Below, one piece after another: positions 33,616 through 46,595 of a stretch of DNA of 64,000 nucleotides. This DNA is from Abelmoschus esculentus (Eukaryota; Streptophyta; Magnoliopsida; Malvales; Malvaceae). The translations under genes and the position numbers were made by a program. The notes under the pieces were generated by a model that searched no databases, was not told the DNA's origin, and was given only the letters and a program-made list of their open reading frames with translations. Positions within the stretch are counted from its first letter, which is position 1; every line of letters starts with the position of its first letter. The DNA lies in the NCBI GenBank assembly GCA_035048815.1, contig JAUCBN010000043.1, forward strand, positions 3,971,001 through 4,035,000. Direction: 5' to 3'.

Positions 33616-35556
33616 ATGGCGGTCTACACAAGCGTTCAGCTTATATCATATTCTCAGGAGCTTGTGGATGGACAGCCACTCTACGTCTCATCAAATTGCC
33701 TTCCTGTTAAGGCTTTAAAATACGAACCTGCTGGTCTTGCTTTTCATAATGCTGCTCTTAAACTCCTTGGTTGTGAGGAGGATAGTGCAGAAGTTGATGA
33801 TCAGAAAGTCAGTAATGATAAGGAGAATGTATATATCTCATCATCTGACTCATATAGCAGCAAAGGTAAAAAGAAATCAGGTGCTGATGGAAAGCAGCAA
33901 GATCACTATGCGTTGCTCGGGTTGAGCCGTTTGAGATATCTTGCCACTGAGGATCAAATAAGGAAAAGTTACCGTGAAGCTGCCTTGAGACATCATCCCG
34001 ACAAACTCGCGAATCTTCTTCTTGAGGAGGAGAATGAGGCTGCAAAACAGGCAAAGAAGGATGAAATGGAGAATCACTTCAAGTCCATCCAAGAAGCATA
34101 TGAGATTTTGATCGATCCTGTAAAGAGAAGAATCTACGACTCCACTGATGAGTTTGATGATGAAATTCCTACCGATTGCACCCCACAAAACTTCTTCAAG
34201 GTGTTTGGTCCAGCTTTCATGAGGAATGGCCGATGGTCAGTGACCCAGCCTATCCCACCATTAGGAGATGACAGTACCCTGATAAAAGATGTTGACAAAT
34301 TCTATAATTTTTGGTATAATTTTAAAAGCTGGAGAGAATTCCCACATGCAGATGAGTATGACCTTGAGCAAGCTGAGTCTCGTGATCATAAAAGGTGGAT
34401 GGAGAGGCAGAATGCAAAACTATCTGAGAAGGCTAGGAGGGAGGAATATGCTCGGATACGTACACTTGTTGACAATGCCTATAAAAGAGACCCGAGAATA
34501 CTAAGGAGAAAAGAAGAAGAGAAAGCTGAAAAACAGAGGAAAAAAGAAGCTAAGGTTCGTGCAAAACAGTTGCAGGAGGAAGAAGCTGCTATGGCTGCTG
34601 AAGAGGAGAGACGCCGGAAAGAGGAGGATGAGAAACGAGCATCTGAAGCTGCTTTACAGCATAAGAAAACAAAGGAGAAAGAGAAGAAGCTTCTCCGTAA
34701 AGAGCGAACTCGCCTTCGATCACTTTCTGCACCTGCTTTATCACAACATTTGCTGGATCTTTCTGAGGATGATGTGGAAAGCCTATGTATGACCCTTGGC
34801 ATTGAGCAGCTGAGAAGTTTATGTGATAAAATGGATAACAAAGAAGCATTTGAGCGGGCTAAAATAATTAGAGATGCTCATGGATACAATAGCGATGCAA
34901 ACGAGAAAAAAATAGATGAGACAAACAAGTCACAGCGGAATGGTTCTGTGGAGTCGAATGGAAGTATCCTATCAAGCAGCTTTGAGAAAAAGGAGAAACC
35001 TTGGACCAAAGAAGAGATTGAGCTTTTGAGAAAAGGAACCCAGAAATATCCAAAAGGGACATCTCGTAGGTGGGAGGTTATTTCAGAGTTCATTGGTACA
35101 GGTCGATCTGTGGAAGAAATTCTAAAAGCTACCAAAACAGTCCTCCTCCAGAAGCCTGATGCTACCAAAGCATTTGATACTTTTCTCGAGAAGAGGAAAC
35201 CAGCAGTGTCTATTGCATCTCCGCTTTCCACTAGGGAGGAAGTAGTAGGGGTTTCAACACCTTCAAAGACTGGAAACACAGCTGTCAAGACGAGCAGCTC
35301 TGAGGACTCGGGTAAAACTGCAAGTACTCCTGTTGATGTAGCTTCCAGCAATAATATTTCATCAAGTTCAGAACACGATGTATGGTCAGCTGTACAAGAA
35401 AGATCACTAGTTCAGGCTCTGAAGACATTCCCAAAGGAAACCCCTCAGCGATGGGAACGAGTGGCCACTGCTGTTCCAGGGAAGACCGTAAACCAATGCA
35501 AGAAAAAATTTGCATTACTCAAGGAAAACTTCAGAAGCAAGAAAAGCACGGTTTAG
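33616..35556 (+). CDS. ZRF1: ZRF1/GlsA-type DnaJ protein with two SANT domains
   Basis: An uninterrupted 646-residue frame. I chose the ATG at 33616 (MAVYTSVQLISYSQELVDGQ) because this matches the family start; an upstream in-frame ATG at 33565 adds 17 unlikely residues. A J domain spans about residues 98-175 with the HPD motif (LRHHPDKL). A long charged helix rich in Glu/Lys/Arg follows (about 270-370). Two SANT/Myb-like domains sit at about 455-510 (KPWTKEEIELLRKGTQKYP) and 590-645 (WSAVQERSLVQALKTFPKET). Plant and animal ZRF1 work at the ribosome as J-protein partners of Hsp70 and also bind H2A-ubiquitin-marked chromatin; GlsA in Volvox acts in asymmetric division. The single coding exon after a long leader intron is notable. 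Confidence 0.95.
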   Translation: MAVYTSVQLISYSQELVDGQPLYVSSNCLPVKALKYEPAGLAFHNAALKLLGCEEDSAEVDDQKVSNDKENVYISSSDSYSSKGKKKSGADGKQQDHYALLGLSRLRYLATEDQIRKSYREAALRHHPDKLANLLLEEENEAAKQAKKDEMENHFKSIQEAYEILIDPVKRRIYDSTDEFDDEIPTDCTPQNFFKVFGPAFMRNGRWSVTQPIPPLGDDSTLIKDVDKFYNFWYNFKSWREFPHADEYDLEQAESRDHKRWMERQNAKLSEKARREEYARIRTLVDNAYKRDPRILRRKEEEKAEKQRKKEAKVRAKQLQEEEAAMAAEEERRRKEEDEKRASEAALQHKKTKEKEKKLLRKERTRLRSLSAPALSQHLLDLSEDDVESLCMTLGIEQLRSLCDKMDNKEAFERAKIIRDAHGYNSDANEKKIDETNKSQRNGSVESNGSILSSSFEKKEKPWTKEEIELLRKGTQKYPKGTSRRWEVISEFIGTGRSVEEILKATKTVLLQKPDATKAFDTFLEKRKPAVSIASPLSTREEVVGVSTPSKTGNTAVKTSSSEDSGKTASTPVDVASSNNISSSSEHDVWSAVQERSLVQALKTFPKETPQRWERVATAVPGKTVNQCKKKFALLKENFRSKKSTV

Positions 35557-36990
35557 TCACTTGATTAACACCAACGATGCCGAGAAGAAATAAATTCTTC
35601 ACAAGGTAATCCTCTTAGCGACGTAGAACCTGCATGAGCTAACGGAACCTACATTTTCCCTCATTCTGGTTTCTGTTTAAGCTATATAGGTTTCCTTAGC
35701 TCATGTTTTCTGCTTATTTATTGATATAAATATCCTACATTGCAATGATTTTGTATGGAGCAGTATTTGTATAGATACCACTAACCATGGCTACTTTTGT
35801 TTTAATGCCATTATGGTTTCAATCATTGTTTTGATTCCAATTCACTCATTTCAATATAACTTTCAAGTTTCATGTAATAATTTCTGTTATCCTGTTCGAT
35901 GATGGGTTGGGCTTGGATAAGTATATTCAAACATGGGTTAATTCAGTTTTACTTGAAAAATTTGTTTACCGATAAATACTACTAGGAGTATTTACTAATC
36001 CTAATTATCATATTGTATCCTACATTTGATAGTATATGTTTGGATGAGTAATTTGTATTATAAAGATTTTTTTTAATGGTTTAAAAATGATTACAAGTTA
36101 ATATTTATTTATATATATTTTTAATCTTTTGAAAAAAAATATTATATTTTAAGGATAAAATGATTAAATTCGGGTGTTTTTAGAAAGAGCAACTTATCGG
36201 GTTGGTATTACAAAGATTTTAACACACTGGTATGCTCTTATTATATTTGTACTTTTTAGTGTATTATATTCTGTAAATGATTTACGAAAAATAGTTATGT
36301 TTTTATGTAAAAACTTTGAGTTGTTTGGGTGATGCTATGTAAACTACTTCAAGTTCGATAGCTTTCGTCCATGATTTTTAGAATTAACTTTATGCATCCA
36401 TCCCTTGTTTCTACTCTTGATAATTTTTTCTTCACTTTATATTTTAAGCTTTAACTTTTTATTTTTCACATTTTAGTCACTAATAATAATTGAAAAAATA
36501 TATTTTAGTCAAAATTCATTAAATGAATTTTTGGAGGGCTTATGTTTGAAAGTGGTTTAGGAGGTGAAAGTGGTTAAGTCTATCTTTGAAACACAGGCAC
36601 GGTATCGGTCTGCCGTCCCTTGTACTCGATACTTTCCCGTATCAAGGCACTACTTTCCTGTACCAAGTATAGGGCTGGAGACGTCCCATGTTTAAGAGGT
36701 ACAAATAAAATTATACCGTCTCGGATACCATGCCCCCAGGTATTAATTTACTAATGGTAAACAAAACCTGATTTTTCACACCAGGTGTACCCTTTTTCAT
36801 GCAACATGTATGATTGAATCATGGAGCTCCATGATTTTCAAGATCAAAACCAGTAGAGAAAAAAACATCACAGCTACGGTAAGAATCTTTCCTTTACAGC
36901 TTAAAGAGTTCAGTTTGGATAAGAGGAAGCAAAATGCAAATTAATGCGAGGGGGAAAAAAGCCTTGTACTGTAGAGAACCATAAATATAA
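35557..36990. other. Intergenic region between ZRF1 and FtsH 3' ends
   Basis: Holds the two 3' UTRs. Near 36590-36760 a repeat-like stretch has several pairs of inverted and direct copies of CGATACTTTCC/GGTACAAGT-type words. No gene. Confidence 0.4.
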
Positions 36991-39120
36991 CTATGCAGGT
37001 ACTACCTCAGGTTCCAACGGTGTTGAACCATTATCTTCTATAGTTTTGCCACCTGTTGAGGTGTCCTTGGATGCTTTGTCTTCTTGGAAACCTTGTTTAA
37101 ACCTATCATAGTTGGTGGGTTCAGCCGACTTAAATGGGCGTTCCCCCAGTATCTGAACCAAGTCCTCTTGGTGAAGGACCTCTTTCTCTAGAAGCAATTC
37201 TGCAATCTGAGCAACATGCTCCTTGTGCTCCTCTATCAGCTGCACTGTTCGGTCATACGCCTTACCCACCCACTCTCTAACTTCGCTATCGATAATTGCA
37301 CCAGTCTTGTTGCTATAAGGCTTGGTCATCTCAAATGCATCATCCCTTTGAGGGAAAGAAAGAAGACCAACCTTGTCACTGAAACCATATACTGCCACCT
37401 GAGCATAGGTCATCTTGGTTACTTTCTCCAAGTCATTTTGAGCTCCAGTTGATATCTTCCCCAACAAAACCTAATCCACACAAAAAGATGTATCACATGG
37501 TTACAAATCTAACATGCAAAACACAAATATCAATGGTAGTACTGAAAAATGCAAATTGTTGCATCCAAGATATGTTGGCTTGCTCTTTCTACCTAAAGAA
37601 GGGAAGTTGTGGGGCATACATACCAACCATCTAGGATTTCATCTCAACTTGATATATAAACTTAAAACGGGTTGGCCAGCCTCAAGCTTTGACTAACAAA
37701 GCCCGAGCCCAACCCATATTTTAACCAGACCTTTTTTTTTACCATAAACATTTTCCAGGCCTAACATTTTTGTCAAAACCCTCCCAAATATCAGTTGGGC
37801 CTTCAGGCTTGGATGAGTAAGCCTGGACAGTAAACTGGCCTACATAAGAAGTAGGAACTAAATGTTCAAGTACTCAAGAGGCCTTAATTCAAATTAAATA
37901 CAACAAGAATATGCTTTCTGAATTCAGATCCTAAGCTCTAAAGAAGTCTTTGTTTAATAGTTCAGAAAGACATTTAGATAGAAGAAAAGCATGAGAAGGT
38001 GCACTGAAATATCACCTGCTCAGCAGCTCGACCACCTAGTGTCATGCAAGTCACATCAAGCAGCTGCTCTTTTGTCATCAGAAGATTTTCATTAGGAACA
38101 TACTGAGCAAATCCCAGTGCTGCAGTACCACGAGGAACAATTGTTACTTTAAGCAAAGGTTCTGCATGTTCCAAGAACCAACCAGCAACAGCATGGCCTG
38201 ATTCATGGTAAGCAACAGTTCGCCTTTCCAACTTGCTTATAACCTGCATAACAGAATAAAATGTTCCGTAAGAGATAAAGCTTCATTGCATACTAGAAGC
38301 TGGAACTAGTCAGAACTGAAAAACAGATGGAACATAGATCTTTGAGAAGCTCCATAAAAAGGAGAATAGAGACCAAACAGAGAACAAGTAATAAAAAAAA
38401 TAATTTTATAACTTAAACCAGAATTATTATTTTTAAAACTGCAACCAGATTTTGACATTTAGAAATTCAAATCACTCCTCTACATTATTAACTACATCTT
38501 TAATATCATTACCAAACACATAGATTGAATAGAATTTCAGTAATATAATGCAATATACAAGTAAAAAGGAGGAAGATGACAAGTAAGAACATACCCTGTT
38601 CTTCTTTTCTAAACCACCTATTACTCTGTCTATAGCTGCCTCAAAATGTTCCATGGTTATCACTGAACTTTCATTCCTTGCTGCAATCAATGCTGCTTCA
38701 TTGCAGACATTCGCAATGTCAGCTCCAGCAAAACCAGGGGTTAGAGCAGCAAGTCGCTGAGAGTAATATGATGGCTCATTATCAAGTTTTAATTTCTTCA
38801 AGTATATTTGGAAGATTTGGTCACGACCCTTGATGTCAGGTTTGTCAATTGTAATTTGACGATCAAACCGTCCAGGTCTTAATAGGGCTCTGTCTAAAAT
38901 GTCGGGTCTATTTGTTCCAGCAAGCACAACAACTCCCGAAGTAGTTCCAAATCCATCCATTTCTACAAGCAACTGATTAAGAGTACTTTCACGCTCATCA
39001 TTGCCACCGGAAAAGCCTCCACGACCCCTAGCTCTACCTATTGCGTCAATCTCATCAATAAATACAATACTAGGAGCACATTGCCTAGCCTCTTGAAATA
39101 AGCTTCTCACTCTTGATGGC

Positions 39121-39152
<32 letters not shown>

Positions 39153-39940
39153 TCCAGACATAGAGAGGAAAGGCACACCAGATTCACCAGCAGTTGCCTT
39201 AGCAAGAAGTGTCTTCCCTGTGCCAGGAGGACCAACAAGAAGCGCACCTTTGGGAATTTTAGCTCCTAATTCCTCATATTTCTTTGGGTTCTTTAAGAAG
39301 TGCACAAACTCCATAATTTCCTGCTTTGCCTCATCACAACCAGCAACATCTTTAAAAAAGACCTGAGATAACAAGCAAACCATTCCAGGAATATCACAAT
39401 GTTGACCATTTAACACATTTTATATAGAGCATGACAAAAGCATTATATAGTTCCAAAGAAAACTTCTACTGATGATTTACCTTGTCTTTTGCATTCTTGT
39501 CCATTTTGGTTATCTGAGCCTTGCCTATATTGAATATTCCACGACCACCTCGCCCCCCAGGACCACCAACTCCAAATCCACTTTGCATTTTTCTCCCCAT
39601 AAACCATAATGACCCTAAAATTAAGAGTGTGGGTCCAAAGCGCAGCAACTCTTGGAACCAGTTCACTTCACTTACATAGGTTACAGGAACATGATTATGA
39701 GGGTCCATCCCCAATGCTTCTTGGGCTTCCTCTAGCTTCTCCTCGAAGGATTCAACACTACCTATGTTAAAGTAGTACTTGTATTGACTTGTCTTTGTTC
39801 GGGCAGGTCCACCATTTGTTGGAGCTTCTACAGCATCATCAGTTGTTTGATTTGCACTGCGTGGTGAGCTTCTCACATACACTTTTGCAACTGATTTATT
39901 TGAAACAACAATTTTTTCCACCAAGCCAGGTTCCAGTAGT

Positions 39941-39971
<31 letters not shown>

Positions 39972-41422
39972 GAACACACCAAACAACTCAAAGAAAAGAA
40001 CTGGAAAGAGAGAGAGAACTGGAAATTAAAATAATTGCAAGGGAGAGAAAAAAACAAAACAAAACCTTTTTTTCTCAGGGAAGCAGAATCAGATAGAAGC
40101 TTAAATCTAGCCTACGGCATATAATTTTTTCCACCTGATAGAGGTTCCATGTTTCCCCCAGTATAAGCCCACATACAAAAGGCATCAACTTGAACACACT
40201 GTTCCCAGTTCTTGTTTCACCAACTTTTTTTAATTTAAATCGGTTTTTTAATGCATATTATAATTTCATTATTGAACACAAGTGACATAGATATAAAGGG
40301 ATCAAGCTAAGTCAAAAAAGTTGCACTAAGACCAACTCATCTAACTTCATGTTTAGTAACAGCAAGAACAAAGAATGGATAGGATAGGTTTTAGCATGCC
40401 ATGAAAATGTTATCATCAATATGGTACCTTGCAACAAGTAATAGATGGATTAAGAATCAGTCTAACCAGTTTTGAAAATTAAGGGATAAAACCAGCTAAC
40501 CTCCTGCTGCTCACGAGGACTTGATAATGATGAGAATGTAATCCCAACCAACAATAAAGTGGTGACAATGTTCTGCACCAATCTTTGAATGTTCAGGGAA
40601 TTCCCAGATTCACTAGAACTTGAATCCTCTGGAAAATCACATAAATATAAGTTTGAATCAGTTAAAGACATCCTCCAAGAAACCTCAATTTAGACATCTC
40701 CTAAATGTTGTGTCACACACATTAGAAAAATTGTAGCAACATGCACTTTTAACAAAACTATAAATAAATTGACATCTTCCAGTAGTTTCAATATTTCAAA
40801 TAAACCAGACGATAATAATTTCCCTACTACCAAAGTTCTAATTGATCACCGCAATTAGTAATAACTATTCGTAATAAAAAAGACGATAAAAGACGTACCT
40901 TTGGACCCAGATTTCTGTTCATTAGCCTTAGGAATGTCTTTCTTCTTCTTGGGAAAGTAATTTTCATAATCTAGGATAATTCGTTTAATAAATAAATAAG
41001 TGTAAATTTAAGTACCAAAAGAAAGAAAAAAGAAACAATGACGATCATTAATTCCCTCACTTCTTTTCTTAGGCCTTTCACTGGAGAAAAACCGCCTAAT
41101 CTTAGGGTTTGCAAGAATCGAATCCAAATTCGTCAATCGTTTGTTGGAAATAAGCTGCTTCCCACCTCCAGCCGGTGCCAGAAAACCCCTTGCAAGCCCT
41201 AATCCTTGATTAACGCGTGGAATGCTGCGGACATTCGATTCATCCGATAACAGTTTCCTCGATATACCATTCTATTAATTAAAAAAATCCGAGCATTCGA
41301 TCGTTATAAGACATTAAAAAAGAAGAGCATTAACAAATAGAGAAGGAAATAAATATCATTACCGCTTGGAAGTTAGAGCGATAAGAACGGACGAGAGCGC
41401 GACCAAATCTAGAGAAAATCAT
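36991..41422 (-). CDS. FTSH: Mitochondrial ATP-dependent zinc protease FtsH (FTSH3/FTSH10 type)
   Basis: Eight exons (41422-41363, 41271-41061, 40970-40899, 40628-40501, 39966-39481, 39362-38595, 38243-38016, 37470-36991) encode 810 residues, close to Arabidopsis FTSH10. The start MIFSRFGRALVRSYRSNFQA is Arg/Ser-rich, a mitochondrial presequence. Membrane helices lie at about 132-150 and 263-281. Walker A GPPGTGKT is at 363-370, Walker B IVFIDEID at 417-424, and the zinc-binding HESGH at 588-592. By homology this is an m-AAA protease subunit of the mitochondrial inner membrane, with its active site facing the matrix. It degrades unassembled membrane proteins and processes some ribosomal proteins. 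All introns are GT-AG. Confidence 0.97.
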
Positions 41423-41900
41423 TGTGCAAGCTTCAACGATGTACACATGAACCGAACCAGAAAAGTTAGTTAACTCTTAAAGGATGAGTTTTTTTTTTTT
41501 CTCTCCCCTTTCTGGGTTGTGTTTGGTTGATGAGAAAAATCTTTTTCGTATGCAGATTTTGATTGGGATTTTTGTTGAGGTTGAAGGGACGTTGAAGAGA
41601 AAAGGAAGAAAATGGGGAAATGTGGGATTCTGCTTTCGCAGAGTTCTGGGATCATTTGAACTGCATATTTTTATGATGAATTTACGATTGCAGCCTTATT
41701 GGTTGAAGAGTTGCTGGGTTATTTGTGAAGGTTGTTTTCGTCATTTCGCGTGTGAGTTGCATTTGTTTGTTTGTGGTAAGAGGCTAATCCACAAGTCTTC
41801 GTTGGGATCCACTAAAAATTGAATTGTATGTTAGAAACCTAATGGGTTGAATTTTGGGCCCTTTAAATCCACGATTCTCATTTATTGGTTTTTTTTAATC
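41423..41900. other. FtsH 5' flank
   Basis: Likely promoter and 5' UTR on the minus strand. An open plus-strand stretch at 41484-41822 has no recognisable protein character. Confidence 0.4.
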
Positions 41901-41977
41901 CTAAAGTCCTGTAAATGAAAATGTTATATGAACTAAAAAAAGTGTTAGAAAAATCGAATATAAAAAATAAAGAAAAT

Positions 41978-42206
41978 TCTATGATGGGAGTCGAACACTG
42001 CTGAACATCACTAATGTTGAACATTGTTGAATACTATTAAATTAATTAATAAAAATTTAAAATCTCAAGAACTAATTAATAAAAGAGTGATAAACTCAAT
42101 ATATAATTAATAATTGTATGATTAGTCCTTTAGATTTTTATTCTTTATAATGTTCAGCAGTGTTCAACATTAACGATGTTAACGGTGTTCGATGCCCGTT
42201 ATAGAC
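41978..42206. mobile_element. MITE with long inverted ends
   Basis: The left end (TCTATGATGGGAGTCGAACACTG...) and the complement of the right end (TCTATAACGGGCATCGAACACCG...) are similar over about 90 bases, sharing GAACA-CTGCTGAACAT and TAATGTTGAACA blocks. The inside is non-coding. A decayed piece of the same family lies at 55875-55960. No clear target duplication could be fixed. Confidence 0.65.
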
Positions 42207-43697
42207 TCATCCAAAAAATAAAATGTTTTTTTAATCTCCCATTTCACCTTGTTTAGTATTCGACTTACCTTATCTTATCTGTAACATTTAATTTTTTTTA
42301 TCTTCATATAATTAAACCTCATTATAATCTTATATATATATTCCTATCACAAGTGATTGTCATGACATAAAAAAGCACATGATCAATTGGTACCCATTCT
42401 TCAAAGAGTAGACCAATTGTTGTGACATGGATTCTCATCTTTAGAGACGTACTTGAGGGTGCACACTCATGGCATACCCTGTCCTAAGATATTGACACAT
42501 ACACAAAATTATTGACCTATTTGAGATTAGATAAAAGATGAAGGGGATGACATCAAGAGTTTAAACAGTATATTCACCCACAAAGTTCAGTTTTGAAGTA
42601 GGAAGTACATTTGATTCTTCAATTTTTAAAGCCATTCTGTTAAAATAAATGACTTCTGATAGGAGAAATTTGGAAAGATAAATAGAATTCTATAAGATTT
42701 TGGGAGACAAAAAGTGGAGCCAACAGAACCAGTTACATTGGCAAAACATAGATGACCAGGATTGAAACCATAGTAAGTGGCAACCTTGAATTTCTCCCCC
42801 AAATTTATAATGATTAAACAAAGCAAAAATACAAAAAACCAAACACATAATAAACTTCATTTTTATCAAAGTGCCTACTTCATGTACTTTGTCAAGCACA
42901 CAGGTGAACAAGGACAGACACAAAATTTCATATAAAAGGGTGTAAACTATTAGGAAGGTATATTAGAAATATAAGTGCAGAATTAGATTATCGATAGAAA
43001 ATACAAAAGAAACGAATAAAATATAAGAGAACTTGAAATTTTTAAAGGGTACGGCTGCACCCCTAGGTCCGTCCTTGCATGTGAAGATACAAATCTCCAG
43101 TGATAATAATAACATGCTCAACACACACAGACACACTCAAGTTGAAAAAATACAACTAATTAGTTCCAAGTAATATAGCTAATTCTGAGATAAATGCATT
43201 AAACAAATAAACCCTTTTCCATCCATAGAGTTAAATGGGGAAGAAGTGTGACTGTATAGAGTTAAGGGAGGGGGGGCACCTTAAAAAACTTTTAGTTGTG
43301 CTTTACAGTTAAAAAGAATTTTACAGTTTCTTTTACACAATCGATACACTTTGTTGTCTTGATTTGCAGGATCACTTCTACAATGATGCCCTCTTTATGG
43401 ACAAGGTGTCAAATTACAAAACCTACCAATAAACCACCTACAAACCATATGCTCAAAAGAGGGTAAGAGTTAGAGGGAACAAAGATAAAAGTAAAACCCC
43501 ACCAATTCTGTTGTAATTTGACTGTTTTGCCTGGATAATTGACAACTTACAAGGTACCTTTTCACATACTCGATGATTATCACATGTAGCAATGTTTTCA
43601 AGACTTGTTGGTGATAGAAAGTCATGTTCTTTTCTTACTTCCTTTTCCGAAAATTCATTATTCCCAAGGCAATGTAGAAAAAAATGAAATTGAAACT
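42207..43697. other. Intergenic DNA and 3' flank of the DHHC gene
   Basis: AT-rich; no gene recognised. Short open frames here look random. Confidence 0.4.
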
Positions 43698-46595
43698 TCA
43701 TTTTGACGTTGATGAAGCAGATATTTTATCGTATGCTGTTCGAAAGCGAATACCATTACCTATGTGTCTTGATATGGGGCATATCCAGCAGAAGATACTT
43801 GGGCCCAATACCTAATACAAACAGATGGCAACAGATGAAATACAACTTATAACAAAGTTCCAACCTTCTAAAAACTGAATTGAGTTAATGATGTTCAATC
43901 TAGTGTAGGTATGCATCAGCCAACCTAGTAGATAATCAGATCACCATAACTGGCATATGGAGACTTCTTACAATAAAATAAGATAGAGGACATTTCAAAC
44001 ACCCAGAAGCTACAATCTAAAGCTAACAATAAAGAAGTGAGTATTTCTTAGAATTCATCGAGGCAAAAATTCTAATCGCTGTCCTTCTAAAATTCATCAA
44101 TGCAACATCTTACGTCCATCAGCATGTAAAAGGGAGAGGAGAATATTCATTACTAGTTATTACCGTGGTTAGATTTTCAAAGGCACCAAGATCGTATGGA
44201 TGCTTATAGACATTCCCTCCTTTCTCTGCAAGCCACATAGCTCTCACCCCTTCATGATACTGCCAATTTTAAAAATAAAATTCAAGGAAATAAGTAAAAC
44301 AGTTGTTCTAAATGAAAAATAAAGTAGCAATAAGCATAATACAGTGTATAATAATCCTAATTACCTCAATTGTGGTCTTATTTTGCAAAATAAGGTAGAT
44401 ATGCCAACCCAGGAGGACACTTAAAGCTATACTTAAGGGGACTAGCAACAGTCCAGAAATAACCTGAAAATGGTAAGTTATAAGCATAATATGAATATGG
44501 TAAACTCTAGCTCTAAAAAGTAGGTAATCATTGACGTTACATATGCTATTCTGAAAGAGTCTGCACTTTGTTGCTCATCATTATGCGAATAATTAGTTAA
44601 GCTCCCCACAAGTAAAACCTGACATTTAAGAGAACAGAAGAAATAAATGACAAAAAAACCAATACATAAATCAATTCAAAGGAAGAAGCACTTATTGCAA
44701 GACAACAAGTGCGTGATAAAAGCATAAGAAAGAGATTTCATAAAAAAGAAAAAGACAATCTCAAGATGGAAGGAGAAATAAGTGTTGTTTTGATGACATA
44801 CCAGAGAATAGATGCAAGCAATCACCGCATATACAACGAAGACGAAGAAAACCTTGTAGTTGGCATGGCCGACACAATTATTTATCCAAATGCAATGGTG
44901 ATCCTTATAATCAAGAAGAGCACTTTTAGCGCACTATTATTGAGGGAATCTGAAACATGCGTGAATATTAAAACAGATTGCACGTACCATTCTCAGAATG
45001 CATCTTTTGCAAACACGACAATGGTGTGCACGAGGAGGCTTAAAACAAGAACACTTTTGGCAAAATCTCAAATCCCCTCCCTACAAAACATTTTGAACAA
45101 CGGTCACAATCTAGAAATAGATGAACAAAATAAAGCCGTGAAATTAAAACATAGGTCTATTAACCTCCCAAATGCATTAAAATTTCATTGAACATGTTTA
45201 TTCATGATAGATATTACAATGGTTGAACCATAATTTCTAGAGAAGATGACCCAATTTAAAGGATGTAACGCCACTTACATGTGAATTTCGTCCCATTGAG
45301 ATAATTGACTTAAAAGTTTCACACACATCCTTAAAAATCATAAAGATTTCAATCAATCTTTGAGAAGAAAACAAAACACAAGCAAACAGGGAAAGCCAAC
45401 TTTTTTTCTGTTGTATGGTTCCATGTAAAGTCAACACTAATAGGAGAGTTCAAACGTGAGGCACAATTATGTCAACTTATGCTTTTAAGTTATCCATTTG
45501 ACAGTTATAACCTGTGGAAAAACAAATATTCTTTGGATGGTGGTAAAAAAGTACTTCTAGTTAAGAGAGAAATCAATGACAACTGTAGCCTCACCATGAC
45601 ACAAATGATGCAGCGCCAAATAACAATCTCTGGTATGATTAATAATGAAATAACAAATAACAGAATTCCACATGACAGACACCGAATGTACATACATGCC
45701 ATACCAACATTCTCTAAATGTTGCTGCAATTATAAGGGCTTTCTACCAAGCAGAGTATCAATCAAACCTCAGAATACAGGGAAGTTAAAGGGCATTAGTT
45801 TTAAAATGCTTTCTTTCACACACTAATGAACCAATTATTTTGACTCAATTTTCTGAATAGGCCATCTACTCATCACAAGATTAGAATGTCTTGCGAAAAT
45901 GTATTTTGCTCATCTCCTTATTCAGCATCTTTGACACAATAAGAATAATAACATACCTGGCATTCGGGTAAATACACATATCACAATTTCCCAAAATTCT
46001 AAATCTTTCACCAAATCTAAGCATGATCAGACCCCCAAAGATCCTTTTCTTTTCAGCACATTCAAAATCTGCTAATCTGCTGGAACTCCAAAATTGTCTA
46101 ATTTGCATGCAATAATCATGAAAATGCCAAAAACCCCGATATTAATCTCTTCATTTCTAAAAGACCCAAATTGGATAAATTAGTTTTTTTATTAGAAACA
46201 TAGACTTCATCCAAAATTATAACAAGAAACAAAATCAAAATCAAATCAAGCCTTTATGGTAGTTCAGACAGGAAATGCAAGCAACCTCAGCAAACGAAGC
46301 CAAGCCTTTCGTCTGATTTTTAGCGTACCTTGCGTTTGATCTCATGTATAGGAACATCGGGATCTTCAATGTCGGGCATAAAAGAAGACGGAACCCAACC
46401 CGGATCCGCAAAGATGGCAAAGGCGTAATTCAACACACACATGAAGGCAACACCAGTAAAAGCGACGGCGTTCATCATACCAGGAGAGGTCATTAGACCA
46501 AGCCATCGATCAATGAAAATGAAGACCGTACAATAGTAAATAAAAACGATGGCCGAGACCACAACGGTTACAGAAAAGTTAAAGCCTCGTTTCAT
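43698..46595 (-). CDS. DHHC-type protein S-acyltransferase (PAT15/PAT16-like)
   Basis: Seven exons (46595-46329, 45080-44988, 44903-44802, 44618-44541, 44463-44365, 44259-44164, 43811-43698) give 282 residues, close to Arabidopsis PAT16. Transmembrane helices are at about 7-29 and 40-62, and two more follow the zinc-finger domain. Family motifs are DPG at 64-66, the Cys-rich domain (FCQKCSCFKPPRAHHCRVCK) just before the catalytic DHHC at 121-124, and TTxE (TTIE) at 210-213. The enzyme moves palmitate from its DHHC cysteine to target-protein cysteines, anchoring them to membranes. Which membrane and which substrates cannot be told from sequence. Intron 1 is 1.25 kb; the DHHC exon begins exactly at the Asp codon. 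Confidence 0.95.

Noticed and set aside
34479..34841. Long minus-strand open frame inside the ZRF1-like gene
   Set aside because: Antisense of the Glu/Lys-rich helix, giving a Ser/Leu/Phe-rich shadow frame.
41484..41822. 112-codon plus-strand frame divergent from FtsH
   Set aside because: Overlaps the FtsH 5' region, no known similarity, and composition typical of non-coding DNA.
44709..45191. 160-codon plus-strand open frame
   Set aside because: Antisense to DHHC gene exons 2 and 3 and the introns beside them.
45881..46108. Minus-strand open frame in the DHHC gene, considered as an exon
   Set aside because: It lies in intron 1 and shows no DHHC-domain similarity; exons 1 and 2 join perfectly without it.
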